Assembly: GCF_000621625.1 (NCBI RefSeq)
Contig: NZ_JHXV01000010.1
Coordinates: 119,941 to 183,940 of the forward strand
Length of the DNA stretch: 64,000 nt
Origin: Crocinitomix catalasitica ATCC 23190
Lineage (GTDB): Bacteria > Bacteroidota > Bacteroidia > Flavobacteriales_D > Crocinitomicaceae
Reading direction: 5' to 3'
A program made the translations under genes and the position numbers. Shown here piece after piece: positions 8,520 to 17,169 of the stretch (the stretch's first letter is position 1; every line of letters starts with the position of its first letter). Under the pieces are notes generated by a model, which saw only the letters and a program-made list of their open reading frames with translations, was not told the origin of the DNA and did not search any database.

Positions 8520-9227
8520 ATGTTGTTACAGTTGTCAAATGATTTTATAGATGCGATTAAAAGAAATGATACCGATATTATTAATCGGTCGTTGCAGGCT
8601 TATAAAGAAATTAATGAATTACAGATATTAAATGAATTAACTACGGATAAACAAAAGATCGTTTTTTGGTCGAACGTTTATAATGGCTGTTTTCAATATT
8701 GTGCACAAAAAGCCAATCCATCTGATGAAAAAGGATTTACTAAATTGTTTTTCACAACTAAATGTATCATTTTTAAAGATTTAGAATTGAGTTTTGATGA
8801 TGTTGAACACCGAATATTAAGACAGAATCGTTGGAAATATGGACTGGGTTTTATTAAGGGAGGGAATAGGAAAAATCCGCTGACCTCATTGATGTTGGAA
8901 AAATTAGACTTTAGGGTTCATTTCATTTTGAATTGTGGCGCTAAAAGTTGTCCACTGATTGTTCCACTTGATATTGAAACTGCAGAAATAAAATTGGAAG
9001 AGTCTATGTTGATTTATATGGCGAATGAGGTCCTGACAAATCGCGACGAACAATTAATCTATATCAATAAATTATTCTTATTCTATTTAGGTGACTTTGG
9101 AGGAAAACGCGGTTTAAAAAGATTGTTCTTTGAAAAGGGGATAATTAAAAAAGACGCCTTAAATTACAAATGGAAGTATGTCGCATTTGACAAGTCAATA
9201 AAATTATTGAATTTCAGGAACAATTAG
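8520..9227 (+). CDS. DUF547 domain protein
   Basis: A 235-residue protein with the DUF547 signatures VFWSNVYNGCFQYC and HFILNCGAKSCPLIVP, the latter holding the conserved Cys and Ser-Cys-Pro. The family is widespread, has a transglutaminase-like core and has no settled function. No signal peptide is seen, unlike many DUF547 proteins, so it may be cytoplasmic. It diverges from the E1 gene and stands alone; no clear -7 box was found before it. Confidence 0.85.
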   Translation: MLLQLSNDFIDAIKRNDTDIINRSLQAYKEINELQILNELTTDKQKIVFWSNVYNGCFQYCAQKANPSDEKGFTKLFFTTKCIIFKDLELSFDDVEHRILRQNRWKYGLGFIKGGNRKNPLTSLMLEKLDFRVHFILNCGAKSCPLIVPLDIETAEIKLEESMLIYMANEVLTNRDEQLIYINKLFLFYLGDFGGKRGLKRLFFEKGIIKKDALNYKWKYVAFDKSIKLLNFRNN

Positions 9228-9565
9228 GCAGTAAAAATTAAGTGGGGTTAAGCCTCTTTATTTACACTAGCTTTCTGTTGTTTACTCATGGCAAGAATTT
9301 TCGAACCAATTTCAATCAATCCTTTATCAATTCCATTTAACCGCACTGTCTTTTTATTTATAGGTAGTATTTGACTTAAATTTATCATAATCGAGTTTTT
9401 CATTTCACAAGATAAAACAAGAAATGTGCCGTTTTATTGCTGTAACTTAAATTGTATCAACTATTGATTGTTTAGTTTGTTTGAAAAATTAATGTGAATT
9501 TCGCTCGATAACAGTTTGAATACATTTTTGAAATTACTATCATTGTCAAAACAGAAGTATGGACC
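9228..9565. other. Intergenic region of 338 nt
   Basis: Between the DUF547 and lipoprotein genes. It holds one possible 51-residue minus-strand reading frame (listed separately) and, near 9496, a GAATTTCG box that may be the promoter of the following lipoprotein gene. No structured RNA or repeat was seen. Confidence 0.5.
9248..9403 (-). CDS. Possible small protein of 51 residues
   Basis: A minus-strand frame runs from ATG 9403 to TAA 9248. The product is basic and mostly polar, opening MKNSIMINLSQILP and containing GIDKGLIEIGSKILAM. It has no signal peptide or membrane helix and matches no family I know. Support is weak: it simply fills a gap otherwise without a gene, with a degenerate TATCTTG just upstream of the start. 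It could be spurious. Confidence 0.3.
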   Translation of the reverse strand: MKNSIMINLSQILPINKKTVRLNGIDKGLIEIGSKILAMSKQQKASVNKEA

Positions 9566-10156
9566 ATGAATCTTAAGTTAATACAATTCATTAGTATTAT
9601 TTTTTTAGTATTTGCATGTAACGTCGAACAAGACGAAACTGTAACGAATGAGAAAGCATCCGCCGATATGATTTGTCATACAAATGATATTAGTGGCTTT
9701 AATACTTATTTAGGACTTAAATATGGTGATGGTGAAGAATTGTTGCGTTCGAAAATCGGTTTGATTTCAGGGGGTGATTTTGTAGAAGATTCTACTTCAT
9801 TCGTTTATCATTTCCGACAAGTTAAGAATATGCCACTATCAATTTGGGCAGATGTTAAAACAGGTATAATTGAAGCGATTTTTATTGAAGTATTAAGTAA
9901 AAGTGAGGAAATTGGATTAACAATTCAAAAGGCCGAGCACTTTTATGGATTTGATTCATGTGATTTAAATTTGTTTGGACTCACAGAGGTCGAAATGGTT
10001 AAAAGATTAGGCGAGCCGGCATCACGATTGGTTGATGAACATGATGTTGTTACTCTATCATATTCGACAAACGATATTAAAACCACAACAACATTTAAGT
10101 TTTATCCTGAACAAGACTTGAAATGTTCTTCAATTTTGATAAATTGGTTTTATTAA
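9566..10156 (+). CDS. Lipoprotein of unknown function
   Basis: The protein begins with a type II signal peptide ending in VFAC (Cys18), so it should be lipidated and exported; the +2 residues NVEQDE are acidic as in surface-exposed Bacteroidota lipoproteins. The mature 178 residues contain two related stretches, LGLKYGDGEELLRSKIG and LFGLTEVEMVKRLGEP, each of the kind seen in small lipoproteins with a start-of-helix 'G-x-s-x-x-ev' motif. I do not recognise a family. It is a single gene between DUF547 and acnA. Confidence 0.75.
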   Translation: MNLKLIQFISIIFLVFACNVEQDETVTNEKASADMICHTNDISGFNTYLGLKYGDGEELLRSKIGLISGGDFVEDSTSFVYHFRQVKNMPLSIWADVKTGIIEAIFIEVLSKSEEIGLTIQKAEHFYGFDSCDLNLFGLTEVEMVKRLGEPASRLVDEHDVVTLSYSTNDIKTTTTFKFYPEQDLKCSSILINWFY

Positions 10157-10182
10157 CTTTTATACTATTTATGTAACGATTC

Positions 10183-10196
10183 AGGTTAATTAACCT
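10183..10196. promoter_or_regulatory. 14-bp perfect palindrome upstream of acnA
   Basis: AGGTTAATTAACCT is its own reverse complement. It lies 26 nt after the lipoprotein gene and about 60 bp upstream of the acnA -33 position, a plausible operator position. No T run follows it. Confidence 0.3.
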
Positions 10197-10256
10197 TTAA
10201 AATTTAACGACAAAATTCATTTTCGTATAGAAGTAATATAAATAAGTACTTTTTCT

Positions 10257-10286
10257 TTTAAAAGAATGAAGAAATAGCTAATTTCG
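10257..10286 (+). promoter_or_regulatory. Promoter of acnA
   Basis: TTTA at 10257-10260 and TAATTTCG at 10279-10286 with 18 nt between them, the same spacing as the clearer promoters in this window. The -7 box differs from TAnnTTTG by one base (TTCG for TTTG). It leaves a leader of about 40 nt. Confidence 0.45.
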
Positions 10287-10331
10287 CTACTCAATTACGA
10301 AAGAAAATAAATTTAAAATAAAACATAAACT

Positions 10332-12602
10332 ATGGCATTTGATATTGACATGATCAAAAAGGTATACGCTAGGTATCCTGAACGTATTGAAAAAGCACGT
10401 AAACTTATTGGTAAACCTTTAACGCTAGCTGAAAAAATATTGTACACACACTTATGGGAAAATCCAGTAAGTGAAGAGTATGCTAGAGGTAAGTCTTACG
10501 TTGATTTTGATCCAGATCGTGTAGCTATGCAAGATGCTACAGCTCAAATGGCTTTATTGCAATTCATGCAAGCTGGAAAAACGAAAGTTGCAGTTCCTTC
10601 TACTGCGCATGCAGATCACCTTATTCTTGCAAAAGATGGTGCAAAGAGTGATCTTGAACGCTCAAGTCATACCAATGGTGAAGTATTTGATTTTTTAAGT
10701 TCTGTTTGTGATAAGTATGGTATTGGTTTTTGGAAACCAGGTGCAGGAATTATTCACCAAGTAGTTTTAGAGAATTATGCGTTCCCTGGAGGAATGATGA
10801 TTGGAACGGATTCACATACAGTAAATGCTGGTGGATTAGGAATGGTTGCAATTGGTGTTGGTGGAGCTGATGCTGTTGATGTAATGGCAGGTATGCCTTG
10901 GGAATTAAAATTTCCAAAATTAATTGGAATTAAATTAACAGGTAAATTAAGTGGTTGGACTGCTCCTAAAGATATTATTTTAAAGGTTGCTGGAATTCTT
11001 ACTGTAAAAGGTGGAACAGGAGCAATTGTTGAATATTTTGGTGAAGGAGCTAAATCTTTATCTTGTACAGGTAAAGGTACAATCTGTAATATGGGAGCTG
11101 AAATTGGAGCTACAACTTCAACTTTTGGTTATGACGAATCAATGCGTCGTTATTTAGCTGCAACAGGAAGACAAGATGTTGTTGATGCGGCTGATACAGT
11201 TGCGGACCACTTGACTGGAGATGCTGAAGTTTATGCAAATCCTGAAAAATACTTTGATCAAGTAATTGAAATTGATCTTGATACTTTGACTCCATATTTA
11301 AATGGACCATTTACGCCAGATTTAGCAACGCCAGTTTCAGAAATGAAAGCAGCTGCTAAAGCAAACGGATGGCCTACAGATATTGAATGGGCATTAATTG
11401 GTTCTTGTACAAACTCTTCGTACGAGGATTTAACGCGAGCAGCATCTATTGTAAAGAATGCAACTGATCAAGGTCTACAAGCGAAAGCGAAATTAGGAAT
11501 TAACCCTGGTTCAGAACAAGTTCGTTATACTGCTGATAGAGATGGTTTATTCGATATTTTTAATAAACTGAATGGTACCACTATATTTACGAATGCATGT
11601 GGACCATGTATTGGTCAGTGGGATAGAGCAGGAGCAGAAAAAGAAGAAGTGAACTCTATCGTTCATTCATTCAATAGAAATTTCAAGAAAAGAGCAGATG
11701 GAAATCCTAATACAATGGCATTCGTAACTTCTCCAGAAATGGTTGCTGCAGTTGCAATTTCAGGTAAATTGGACTTTAATCCATTAACGGATACTTTGAC
11801 AAATGATAAAGGTGAGCAAGTAAAATTAGCAGATCCTTCTGGATATGAATTACCACCAAATGGTTTCGCTGTTGAAAACAACGGTTATCAAGCACCAGCT
11901 GCTGACGGAAGTGGTATTAATGTTGTTGTTAGTCCTACATCTGATAGATTACAATTATTAACACCTTTCCAAGCTTGGGATGGTAAAAATATAACTGGAG
12001 CTAAATTATTAATCAAAGCTTTTGGAAAATGTACAACTGATCATATTTCTATGGCTGGACCATGGTTGAAGTATAGAGGTCACTTAGACAATATTTCGAA
12101 TAACTGTTTAATTGGTGCGATCAATGATTTTGGTAAAGAAGCAAATAACGTAAAGAATCAATTAGATGGTTCTTATGGAACTGTACCGGATACGGCTAGA
12201 GCTTATAAAGCGGCTAATGTTCCTTCGGTTGTCGTTGGTGATCATAATTATGGTGAAGGTTCTTCAAGAGAGCACGCTGCAATGGAGCCAAGACATTTAG
12301 GTGTTAAAGCTGTGATTGTAAAATCTTTTGCTAGAATTCATGAAACAAACCTTAAAAAACAAGGTATGTTAGGATTGACTTTCGCTAATGAAAGTGATTA
12401 TGATAAAGTACAGGAAGATGATACAATGAACTTTATTGATTTAGAAAGCTTTGCTCCAGACAAGCAATTAACTTTAGAGTTAGTTCATGCTGATGGTTCA
12501 AAAGATACGATCATGTTAAATCATACTTATAACAGTTCTCAAATTGATTGGTTTAAAGCTGGATCTGCACTTAATTTTTTAAAGTTAGAGCAAGCGAATT
12601 AA
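10332..12602 (+). CDS. acnA: Aconitate hydratase
   Basis: Interconverts citrate and isocitrate in the TCA cycle. The 756-residue protein is of the mitochondrial/AcnA-like layout: the three [4Fe-4S] cysteines are in [11 protein letters not shown] and [10 protein letters not shown], the substrate-binding TDSHT is in [15 protein letters not shown], and the swivel domain carries [22 protein letters not shown], with [15 protein letters not shown] before the end. All key residues seen are intact. It is monocistronic: a promoter lies before it and a strong terminator directly after. Confidence 0.97.
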   Translation: MAFDIDMIKKVYARYPERIEKARKLIGKPLTLAEKILYTHLWENPVSEEYARGKSYVDFDPDRVAMQDATAQMALLQFMQAGKTKVAVPSTAHADHLILAKDGAKSDLERSSHTNGEVFDFLSSVCDKYGIGFWKPGAGIIHQVVLENYAFPGGMMIGTDSHTVNAGGLGMVAIGVGGADAVDVMAGMPWELKFPKLIGIKLTGKLSGWTAPKDIILKVAGILTVKGGTGAIVEYFGEGAKSLSCTGKGTICNMGAEIGATTSTFGYDESMRRYLAATGRQDVVDAADTVADHLTGDAEVYANPEKYFDQVIEIDLDTLTPYLNGPFTPDLATPVSEMKAAAKANGWPTDIEWALIGSCTNSSYEDLTRAASIVKNATDQGLQAKAKLGINPGSEQVRYTADRDGLFDIFNKLNGTTIFTNACGPCIGQWDRAGAEKEEVNSIVHSFNRNFKKRADGNPNTMAFVTSPEMVAAVAISGKLDFNPLTDTLTNDKGEQVKLADPSGYELPPNGFAVENNGYQAPAADGSGINVVVSPTSDRLQLLTPFQAWDGKNITGAKLLIKAFGKCTTDHISMAGPWLKYRGHLDNISNNCLIGAINDFGKEANNVKNQLDGSYGTVPDTARAYKAANVPSVVVGDHNYGEGSSREHAAMEPRHLGVKAVIVKSFARIHETNLKKQGMLGLTFANESDYDKVQEDDTMNFIDLESFAPDKQLTLELVHADGSKDTIMLNHTYNSSQIDWFKAGSALNFLKLEQAN

Positions 12603-12623
12603 TCAATTCGTAAAATTATTAAT

Positions 12624-12664
12624 AAGGGCAATTGAACTCGTTTTGAGTAAATTGCCCTTTTTTT
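12624..12664 (+). terminator. Intrinsic terminator after acnA, abutting the next start codon
   Basis: AAGGGCAATT (12624-12633) pairs with AATTGCCCTT (12650-12659), with an inner ACTC/GAGT stem, followed by a run of seven T to 12664. The next gene's ATG begins at 12665, immediately after the T run. Confidence 0.88.
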
Positions 12665-13510
12665 ATGAAAAAAATGAAGCGAATTTTTATTTTTGAAGCA
12701 GGTAGTTCTAAAACATCGTTGGCGCATAATGTTGATGATCTGAAAATAACTTTAACCTATCCAGGGTATAATCCTAATCGAACGAATAAGGGGTTTTTAG
12801 AATCGATTGACCAATTGCCAAGCGCTGTTTTTGAAGATGCTCATATATACTTCTATGGAAGTGGTCTTCGGCATCCTGCAAAACAATTAGAAATAAAAAC
12901 GTATTTCAAAGAAAGGTTCCAAACGAATATAGAAGTCTTTGATGATGTGCTAGGTGCAGCACGCGCACTTTTATTAAAAAAGGAAGGGGTTATAGCAATA
13001 ATGGGAACCGGAGCATGTGTCGCTTATTATGACGGTAGAAATATTATCGAAAGTACAGGTGGGCACGGTTATCTCATAGATGATATCGGAGGAGGATACG
13101 AGTTAGGGAAGTTGATCACGTCATATTGGCTAAATGGACAAATGAATGCCGCTCAAGATAAATCAATGGCTGATCATTTTGGCGTCTCCAGAACTGATTT
13201 TACAAGTTATTATTACTTAGAGAAAGACTTAAATTCGGTTGCGCAAGTCGTTCGACTTATTAATGATTTCAAAACCAATGATATTGAACAATTATTATTG
13301 GATTATTTCGATATTTTTTTTAAGCGGCATGTCAACTCTATATTAGAAAAATATAATACCAATGAAATAAGTTTTGTAGGTTCTATTAGTTCTAACTTTA
13401 ACGCGGAAATTGTCCAGGTAGCTCAATCAAATGGTATAAAAGTTACAAGTATTAATCAATTCCCCGTCAATGCTTTACTCAATTTTCATCTTAACAATTT
13501 GACAACTTAA
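12665..13510 (+). CDS. BadF/BadG-type ATPase, N-acetylglucosamine kinase-like
   Basis: A 281-residue ASKHA-fold kinase. The phosphate-1 loop is FEAGSSKTSL, the phosphate-2 loop IMGTGACVAYYDG and the family segment GGHGYLIDDIGGGYELGKL follows; this last motif is typical of the GlcNAc kinase branch of the BadF family. It likely phosphorylates an amino sugar released from cell-wall or glycan turnover. An alternative start is ATG 12674. The acnA terminator ends directly against the start, so either transcripts read through or a promoter lies inside the 3' end of acnA. The very short space leaves no independent leader. Confidence 0.85.
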   Translation: MKKMKRIFIFEAGSSKTSLAHNVDDLKITLTYPGYNPNRTNKGFLESIDQLPSAVFEDAHIYFYGSGLRHPAKQLEIKTYFKERFQTNIEVFDDVLGAARALLLKKEGVIAIMGTGACVAYYDGRNIIESTGGHGYLIDDIGGGYELGKLITSYWLNGQMNAAQDKSMADHFGVSRTDFTSYYYLEKDLNSVAQVVRLINDFKTNDIEQLLLDYFDIFFKRHVNSILEKYNTNEISFVGSISSNFNAEIVQVAQSNGIKVTSINQFPVNALLNFHLNNLTT

Positions 13511-13606
13511 AAATATCATCAAAAAACAGGGATTGGTCTACAAAATAAAGAGGTTTGTAGAAAATATGTTTTTCGAGCAATTTTTTTTATCAATTTTATA
13601 AATAAG

Positions 13607-14011
13607 ATGAAACGAATGGAGACTTTAAGAATTATTGAAACGGCAAATACACCTTCGGTTTTATTGAGTGCAGAACTTGGTAAAATTGAATTTATTGGTG
13701 TTTTAAATCCTGATGAAGTTGATGAGTTTTTTCATCCGATATTTAAGTGGGTTGAAGATTATATGGTCAATCCCGCAGATGAGACTAAAATAAAAATGCA
13801 TATTGAACATTTCAATATTGCGGCTTCAAAGAGAATTTTATTTCTATTGTATAAAATGAATGATCTTTTCCAAAATGGAGCGAATGTGAAAATTTCTTGG
13901 ATTTATAATGAAAATGATGAGAAGATGTTTGAACATGGCCAGGATTTTGATCATATGATCGAAATCCCAATGGAATATCTCAGTTTAAAGAAAAATGAAG
14001 TTTTAGTTTAA
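13607..14011 (+). CDS. SiaC-like (DUF1987) protein with an altered phosphorylation motif
   Basis: A 134-residue protein matching DUF1987/SiaC in length and pattern: a hydrophobic strand, a PIFKWVEDYM helix, the strand and helix HIEHFNIAASKRILFLLYKM, then KISWIYNENDEKMFEHGQDF and a closing IPMEYL. In Pseudomonas, SiaC binds the diguanylate cyclase SiaD and is switched by phosphorylation of a Thr in a FNTSS-type motif. Here that stretch reads F69-N70-I71-A72-A73-S74, so the Thr is missing. No partner kinase, phosphatase or cyclase is nearby. A second start is ATG 13616. Confidence 0.8.
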   Translation: MKRMETLRIIETANTPSVLLSAELGKIEFIGVLNPDEVDEFFHPIFKWVEDYMVNPADETKIKMHIEHFNIAASKRILFLLYKMNDLFQNGANVKISWIYNENDEKMFEHGQDFDHMIEIPMEYLSLKKNEVLV

Positions 14012-14093
14012 AAATCCCGAATCTCACGGGTAATATTTCCTTTGTATTTAACAAATTTATAGCGATTCGTCACCGCGTTTAACATTTTGTTAT

Positions 14094-14101
14094 TAATTTC
14101 G
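14094..14101 (+). promoter_or_regulatory. -7 box for the OmpH-like gene
   Basis: TAATTTCG, one base from TAnnTTTG, 20 nt before the ATG at 14122. The same variant lies before acnA and ftsK. No convincing -33 box is seen. Confidence 0.35.
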
Positions 14102-14121
14102 CGCTTTTAAAATAAGTAAAC

Positions 14122-14772
14122 ATGGAGAAAAATAATAATTCAATAGCAAAATTAGCATTAGGACTAAGTGTACTATTGTTAGTTGCAGTAATTATTTTAT
14201 TTGTTAAAATGCCAAATGGCGCAAATGATACTGCTAATGAAACTAAGGTTAAAGATTCAACTAAGGTCGTTTCTAAAATTGTAGATGATGGTATTTTAAA
14301 GGTTGCTTATTTTTATGCTGATTCATTATCACTTAATCTTTCATTCATGAAGGATCTTGAAAAAGATGTTTTAGCTGCCCAAAAATCTGCGGAAGATAAA
14401 ATGATGAAAAAGCAAAGAGAAATTGAAGCTTGGCAACAGAAATGGGCGAATAAAGGTCAATTATTGTCTTCTGAACAAGCTGAGTTTGCAAAGCAAGGTC
14501 AACAAATGCAACAAGAAGCGATGATGTTCGAACAAAACGTTCAAATGGAATTACAACAAAAACAAGAAAACTTACTTCGAATTAATATTAAAAGAATTTC
14601 AGACGCATCTAAGGTCTTTGCAGAAGAAAATGGTTATGATTTAATTTTCTCTTATCAATTGGGACAGAATTTATATTATGCATCTGAAATATTTGATGTA
14701 ACTGCTGAATTGACAGCGCAGATGAATGCTGATTACGAGGCTTCATTCAGCAAGCCAGAGTCTAACGATTAG
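14122..14772 (+). CDS. OmpH/Skp-family periplasmic chaperone, membrane-anchored
   Basis: Skp-type chaperones hold unfolded outer-membrane proteins in the periplasm. Residues about 10-30 form one membrane helix (LALGLSVLLLVAVIILFV) with no cleavage site, so it is probably tethered. The body begins with a strand (ILKVAYFYADSL), continues with a long Gln/Lys-rich helical hairpin (about 80-150) and ends with the strand YDLIFSYQLGQNLYYA. This is the standard OmpH layout at 216 residues. It lies 11 nt before the DUF4924 gene, forming a likely two-gene unit. Confidence 0.88.
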   Translation: MEKNNNSIAKLALGLSVLLLVAVIILFVKMPNGANDTANETKVKDSTKVVSKIVDDGILKVAYFYADSLSLNLSFMKDLEKDVLAAQKSAEDKMMKKQREIEAWQQKWANKGQLLSSEQAEFAKQGQQMQQEAMMFEQNVQMELQQKQENLLRINIKRISDASKVFAEENGYDLIFSYQLGQNLYYASEIFDVTAELTAQMNADYEASFSKPESND

Positions 14773-14783
14773 AAATTTTAACT

Positions 14784-15335
14784 ATGCGGATAGCGAATCG
14801 AACTAAAGAAGAGAATATTGCAGAACATGTTGTTTATATGTTCCAAATTGAAGATTTAATTCGTGCTAACAATCTAGATTCGGATAGAATAATACAACAA
14901 ATTATTGCCCCTCAGATAGAGGATAGACAATTGATTGAATCGTATTCTAAGTGGTACGAAGGTCTTGTCAAACAAATGATTTCTGAACGAATTCAAAAAA
15001 CGGGACATCTATCAGATATTGATGAAATTCTAACAGAGCTTTTATTATTACACAATACATTAATCAATATCACCCAAGACAAGAAATATCTTGCGGTATT
15101 TGAGGCTGCTTTACCTATTTTGAAAGATTTTCAAGGGAAAAGCCAAACTGGGGATTTGAATTTAATTGAAGTAGGATTTAATGCGCTATACGGTAAGATA
15201 ATTTTGAAATTACAAGGGAAAGAAATTACGCCTGCATCTGAAGCAGGATTTAAATTGATTTCAAACCTGCTAGGTCATTTAGCTGCTTATTATAAAAAAA
15301 TGAAAGCAGGTGATTTAGATTTTTCTAAAAATTAA
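14784..15335 (+). CDS. DUF4924 family protein
   Basis: A 183-residue helical protein with the DUF4924 opening (KEENIAEHVVYMFQIEDLIRAN), a central LTELLLLHNTLI helix and the C-terminal LISNLLGHLAAYYKKMK. The family is found in Bacteroidota and has no known function. It follows the OmpH-like gene by 11 nt and is very likely co-transcribed with it. There are no signal or membrane segments. Confidence 0.85.
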   Translation: MRIANRTKEENIAEHVVYMFQIEDLIRANNLDSDRIIQQIIAPQIEDRQLIESYSKWYEGLVKQMISERIQKTGHLSDIDEILTELLLLHNTLINITQDKKYLAVFEAALPILKDFQGKSQTGDLNLIEVGFNALYGKIILKLQGKEITPASEAGFKLISNLLGHLAAYYKKMKAGDLDFSKN

Positions 15336-15505
15336 CTCATTTTTCTTTTCTTGTTTTGTAATTCGAAATTGAATTAACGCTAATTGTAACAAACTGGCCT
15401 TTGTTTTGTTTTACTAATTTGCGAAGCGATTTATAATAGCGTGTATAAGTTCCTATTTATTAATAAATTCGCATATAATTTAATTATTGAGTCGTGTTAA
15501 ATAGA

Positions 15506-16417
15506 ATGCTTTATTATTTTATCGTGCTTCCAATGTCATTGCTACCAATGGGATTGATCTATTTCATGTCTAATTTTTTCTATTTTTTAATCTACAATGT
15601 TTTTAAATATAGAAGAAAGGTTGTCCTTAACAATGTTCGAAATTCTTTCCCAAATCACTCGGAATTGGAGCAAAAAAAAATTGTTAAAGATTTTTACCAT
15701 TATTTAACGAATTTGGTTGCGGAGTCAATCAAGAACCTTTCAATTTCTGAGAATGATCTTTTAAATCGTATGCAATTAAAGGATAATGCGCTAATGGATC
15801 AATTGTATAAAGAAGGGAAAAATGTCATTATATTATCTTCTCATTTGAATAATTGGGAATTATTAATCACCGCACAAAGTTTGTTATTTAAACATCAAGC
15901 AATAGGGATTGGAACACCATTGTCTAACAAATTTTGGGATGCAAAAATTAATGAACGACGTGAACGATTTGGAATGCAAGTAGTTCATGCCAATAATTAT
16001 AAAGAAATTCTTCAAAATAATGGTGCTAAACCAACCGCAACTTTAGTGCTGGGCGATCAATCGCCAGGAAAAGATGAGAATTGTTATTGGACAGACTTTT
16101 TAAATCAAAAAACGGCTTTCTTTTTTGGTGCAGAAATTCTAGCGAATCAATTCAATTCAGTTGTGGTATACGCTTCTATTAAACAACTAAAAAAAGGCCA
16201 TTACGAGGTTGATGTTTTACCAATAACTCTTAAACCTCATGAAGAGGACTATGGGTTTATTACAAGTAGCTATATTGAATTGTTAGAGAAGGATATTAAT
16301 GCATCTCCTGCAAACTGGTTATGGTCTCATAAAAGGTGGAAGAAAAGTGTTCCTAAAAATCTTCAGGAATTGCAAAAGAATCATGAAAAAAGATTCGTAC
16401 AGAAATTCAGATCTTAG
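15506..16417 (+). CDS. LpxL/HtrB-type lipid A acyltransferase
   Basis: Inner-membrane enzyme that adds a secondary acyl chain to lipid A or a related lipid. There is one N-terminal membrane segment (residues about 3-30), the family segment YRRKVVLNNVRNSFP, the catalytic H-x4-E in SSHLNNWELL, and the later blocks VLGDQSPGKDENCYWTDFL and NWLWSHKRWKK. The length of 303 is normal. ATG 15506 was chosen; a GTG 12 nt upstream is also possible. It stands alone and its end overlaps the convergent DinB gene by 4 bp. Confidence 0.88.
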   Translation: MLYYFIVLPMSLLPMGLIYFMSNFFYFLIYNVFKYRRKVVLNNVRNSFPNHSELEQKKIVKDFYHYLTNLVAESIKNLSISENDLLNRMQLKDNALMDQLYKEGKNVIILSSHLNNWELLITAQSLLFKHQAIGIGTPLSNKFWDAKINERRERFGMQVVHANNYKEILQNNGAKPTATLVLGDQSPGKDENCYWTDFLNQKTAFFFGAEILANQFNSVVVYASIKQLKKGHYEVDVLPITLKPHEEDYGFITSSYIELLEKDINASPANWLWSHKRWKKSVPKNLQELQKNHEKRFVQKFRS

Positions 16418-17001
16418 GCACTAGGGAAGGCACGCATACGTTTTACTCTCTGCATTTGCTCCATATGACGTTCGTTGTGATAGGTAATGAAAATAAGTGC
16501 ATCACCCAAATTCAATTTAACTACTGGTCGTAAGGACAAAGGGCATTTAGTTTTTCGCAAATTTACTTCTTTACTTTCTTGTAAAAGTTCTTTAAATTCT
16601 ACTAAATGATCCAGGTATTCTTCTCTTACTTTAGTTAAAGGCAATGACGTATTTATTAAAGGATTATAATCTTTTACTGATTTTAATTTACGCTTGATGT
16701 TTTTTACTTTACCAAGTTTTACCTGTCTATAAACAGCGAATCCTAAAGGACTACTTGAAAATGTTTCGGTCGGTTCGTTAAATCTTGTATTTGAAATTTT
16801 TCCTTTAAATACAGGAATGTAATATCTGAAATAAGCATTTAAATGGCTTAAGCAATGTGCAATACTCCAAGTTTTCTCATTTGGTTGCCAATTAAGTTGA
16901 TTTTCGCTCAAACTTTCAAAATCACGTTTAATTTCAGCAGCGAACAAATCGGTCTTTTCAGTTAATTGGCTAATTAATTTGGAAATTGGAACTCTTTTCA
17001 T
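16414..17001 (-). CDS. DinB-family protein
   Basis: A 195-residue four-helix-bundle protein of the DinB/YfiT superfamily. The metal-ligand histidines are visible in IAHCLSHLNAYFRYY and ITYHNERHMEQMQRV. DinB proteins are metal-binding and include bacillithiol or mycothiol transferases, but most have no known substrate. The start is ATG 17001; a TTG 27 nt upstream is less likely. It is a single gene with its 5' end facing the cotransporter gene. Confidence 0.82.
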   Translation of the reverse strand: MKRVPISKLISQLTEKTDLFAAEIKRDFESLSENQLNWQPNEKTWSIAHCLSHLNAYFRYYIPVFKGKISNTRFNEPTETFSSSPLGFAVYRQVKLGKVKNIKRKLKSVKDYNPLINTSLPLTKVREEYLDHLVEFKELLQESKEVNLRKTKCPLSLRPVVKLNLGDALIFITYHNERHMEQMQRVKRMRAFPSA

Positions 17002-17169
17002 ATTTATTTGTACACCTCTAATACTCAATTGAGGATAAATATATTCAAAACCTTCTATTAATACTAACCTTTGTCTATTTTTTAATAGAAATTTTTTGAT
17101 TCAATTTTTTATGACGAATTCTTATCAATTTCTAATTTTTTTCCTTTAGCTTAGTTCTTCATAAATATT

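Noticed and set aside
8464..8550. A 28-codon ORF from ATG 8464 before DUF547
   Set aside because: It runs into the DUF547 gene in another frame and its composition shows no protein-like pattern.
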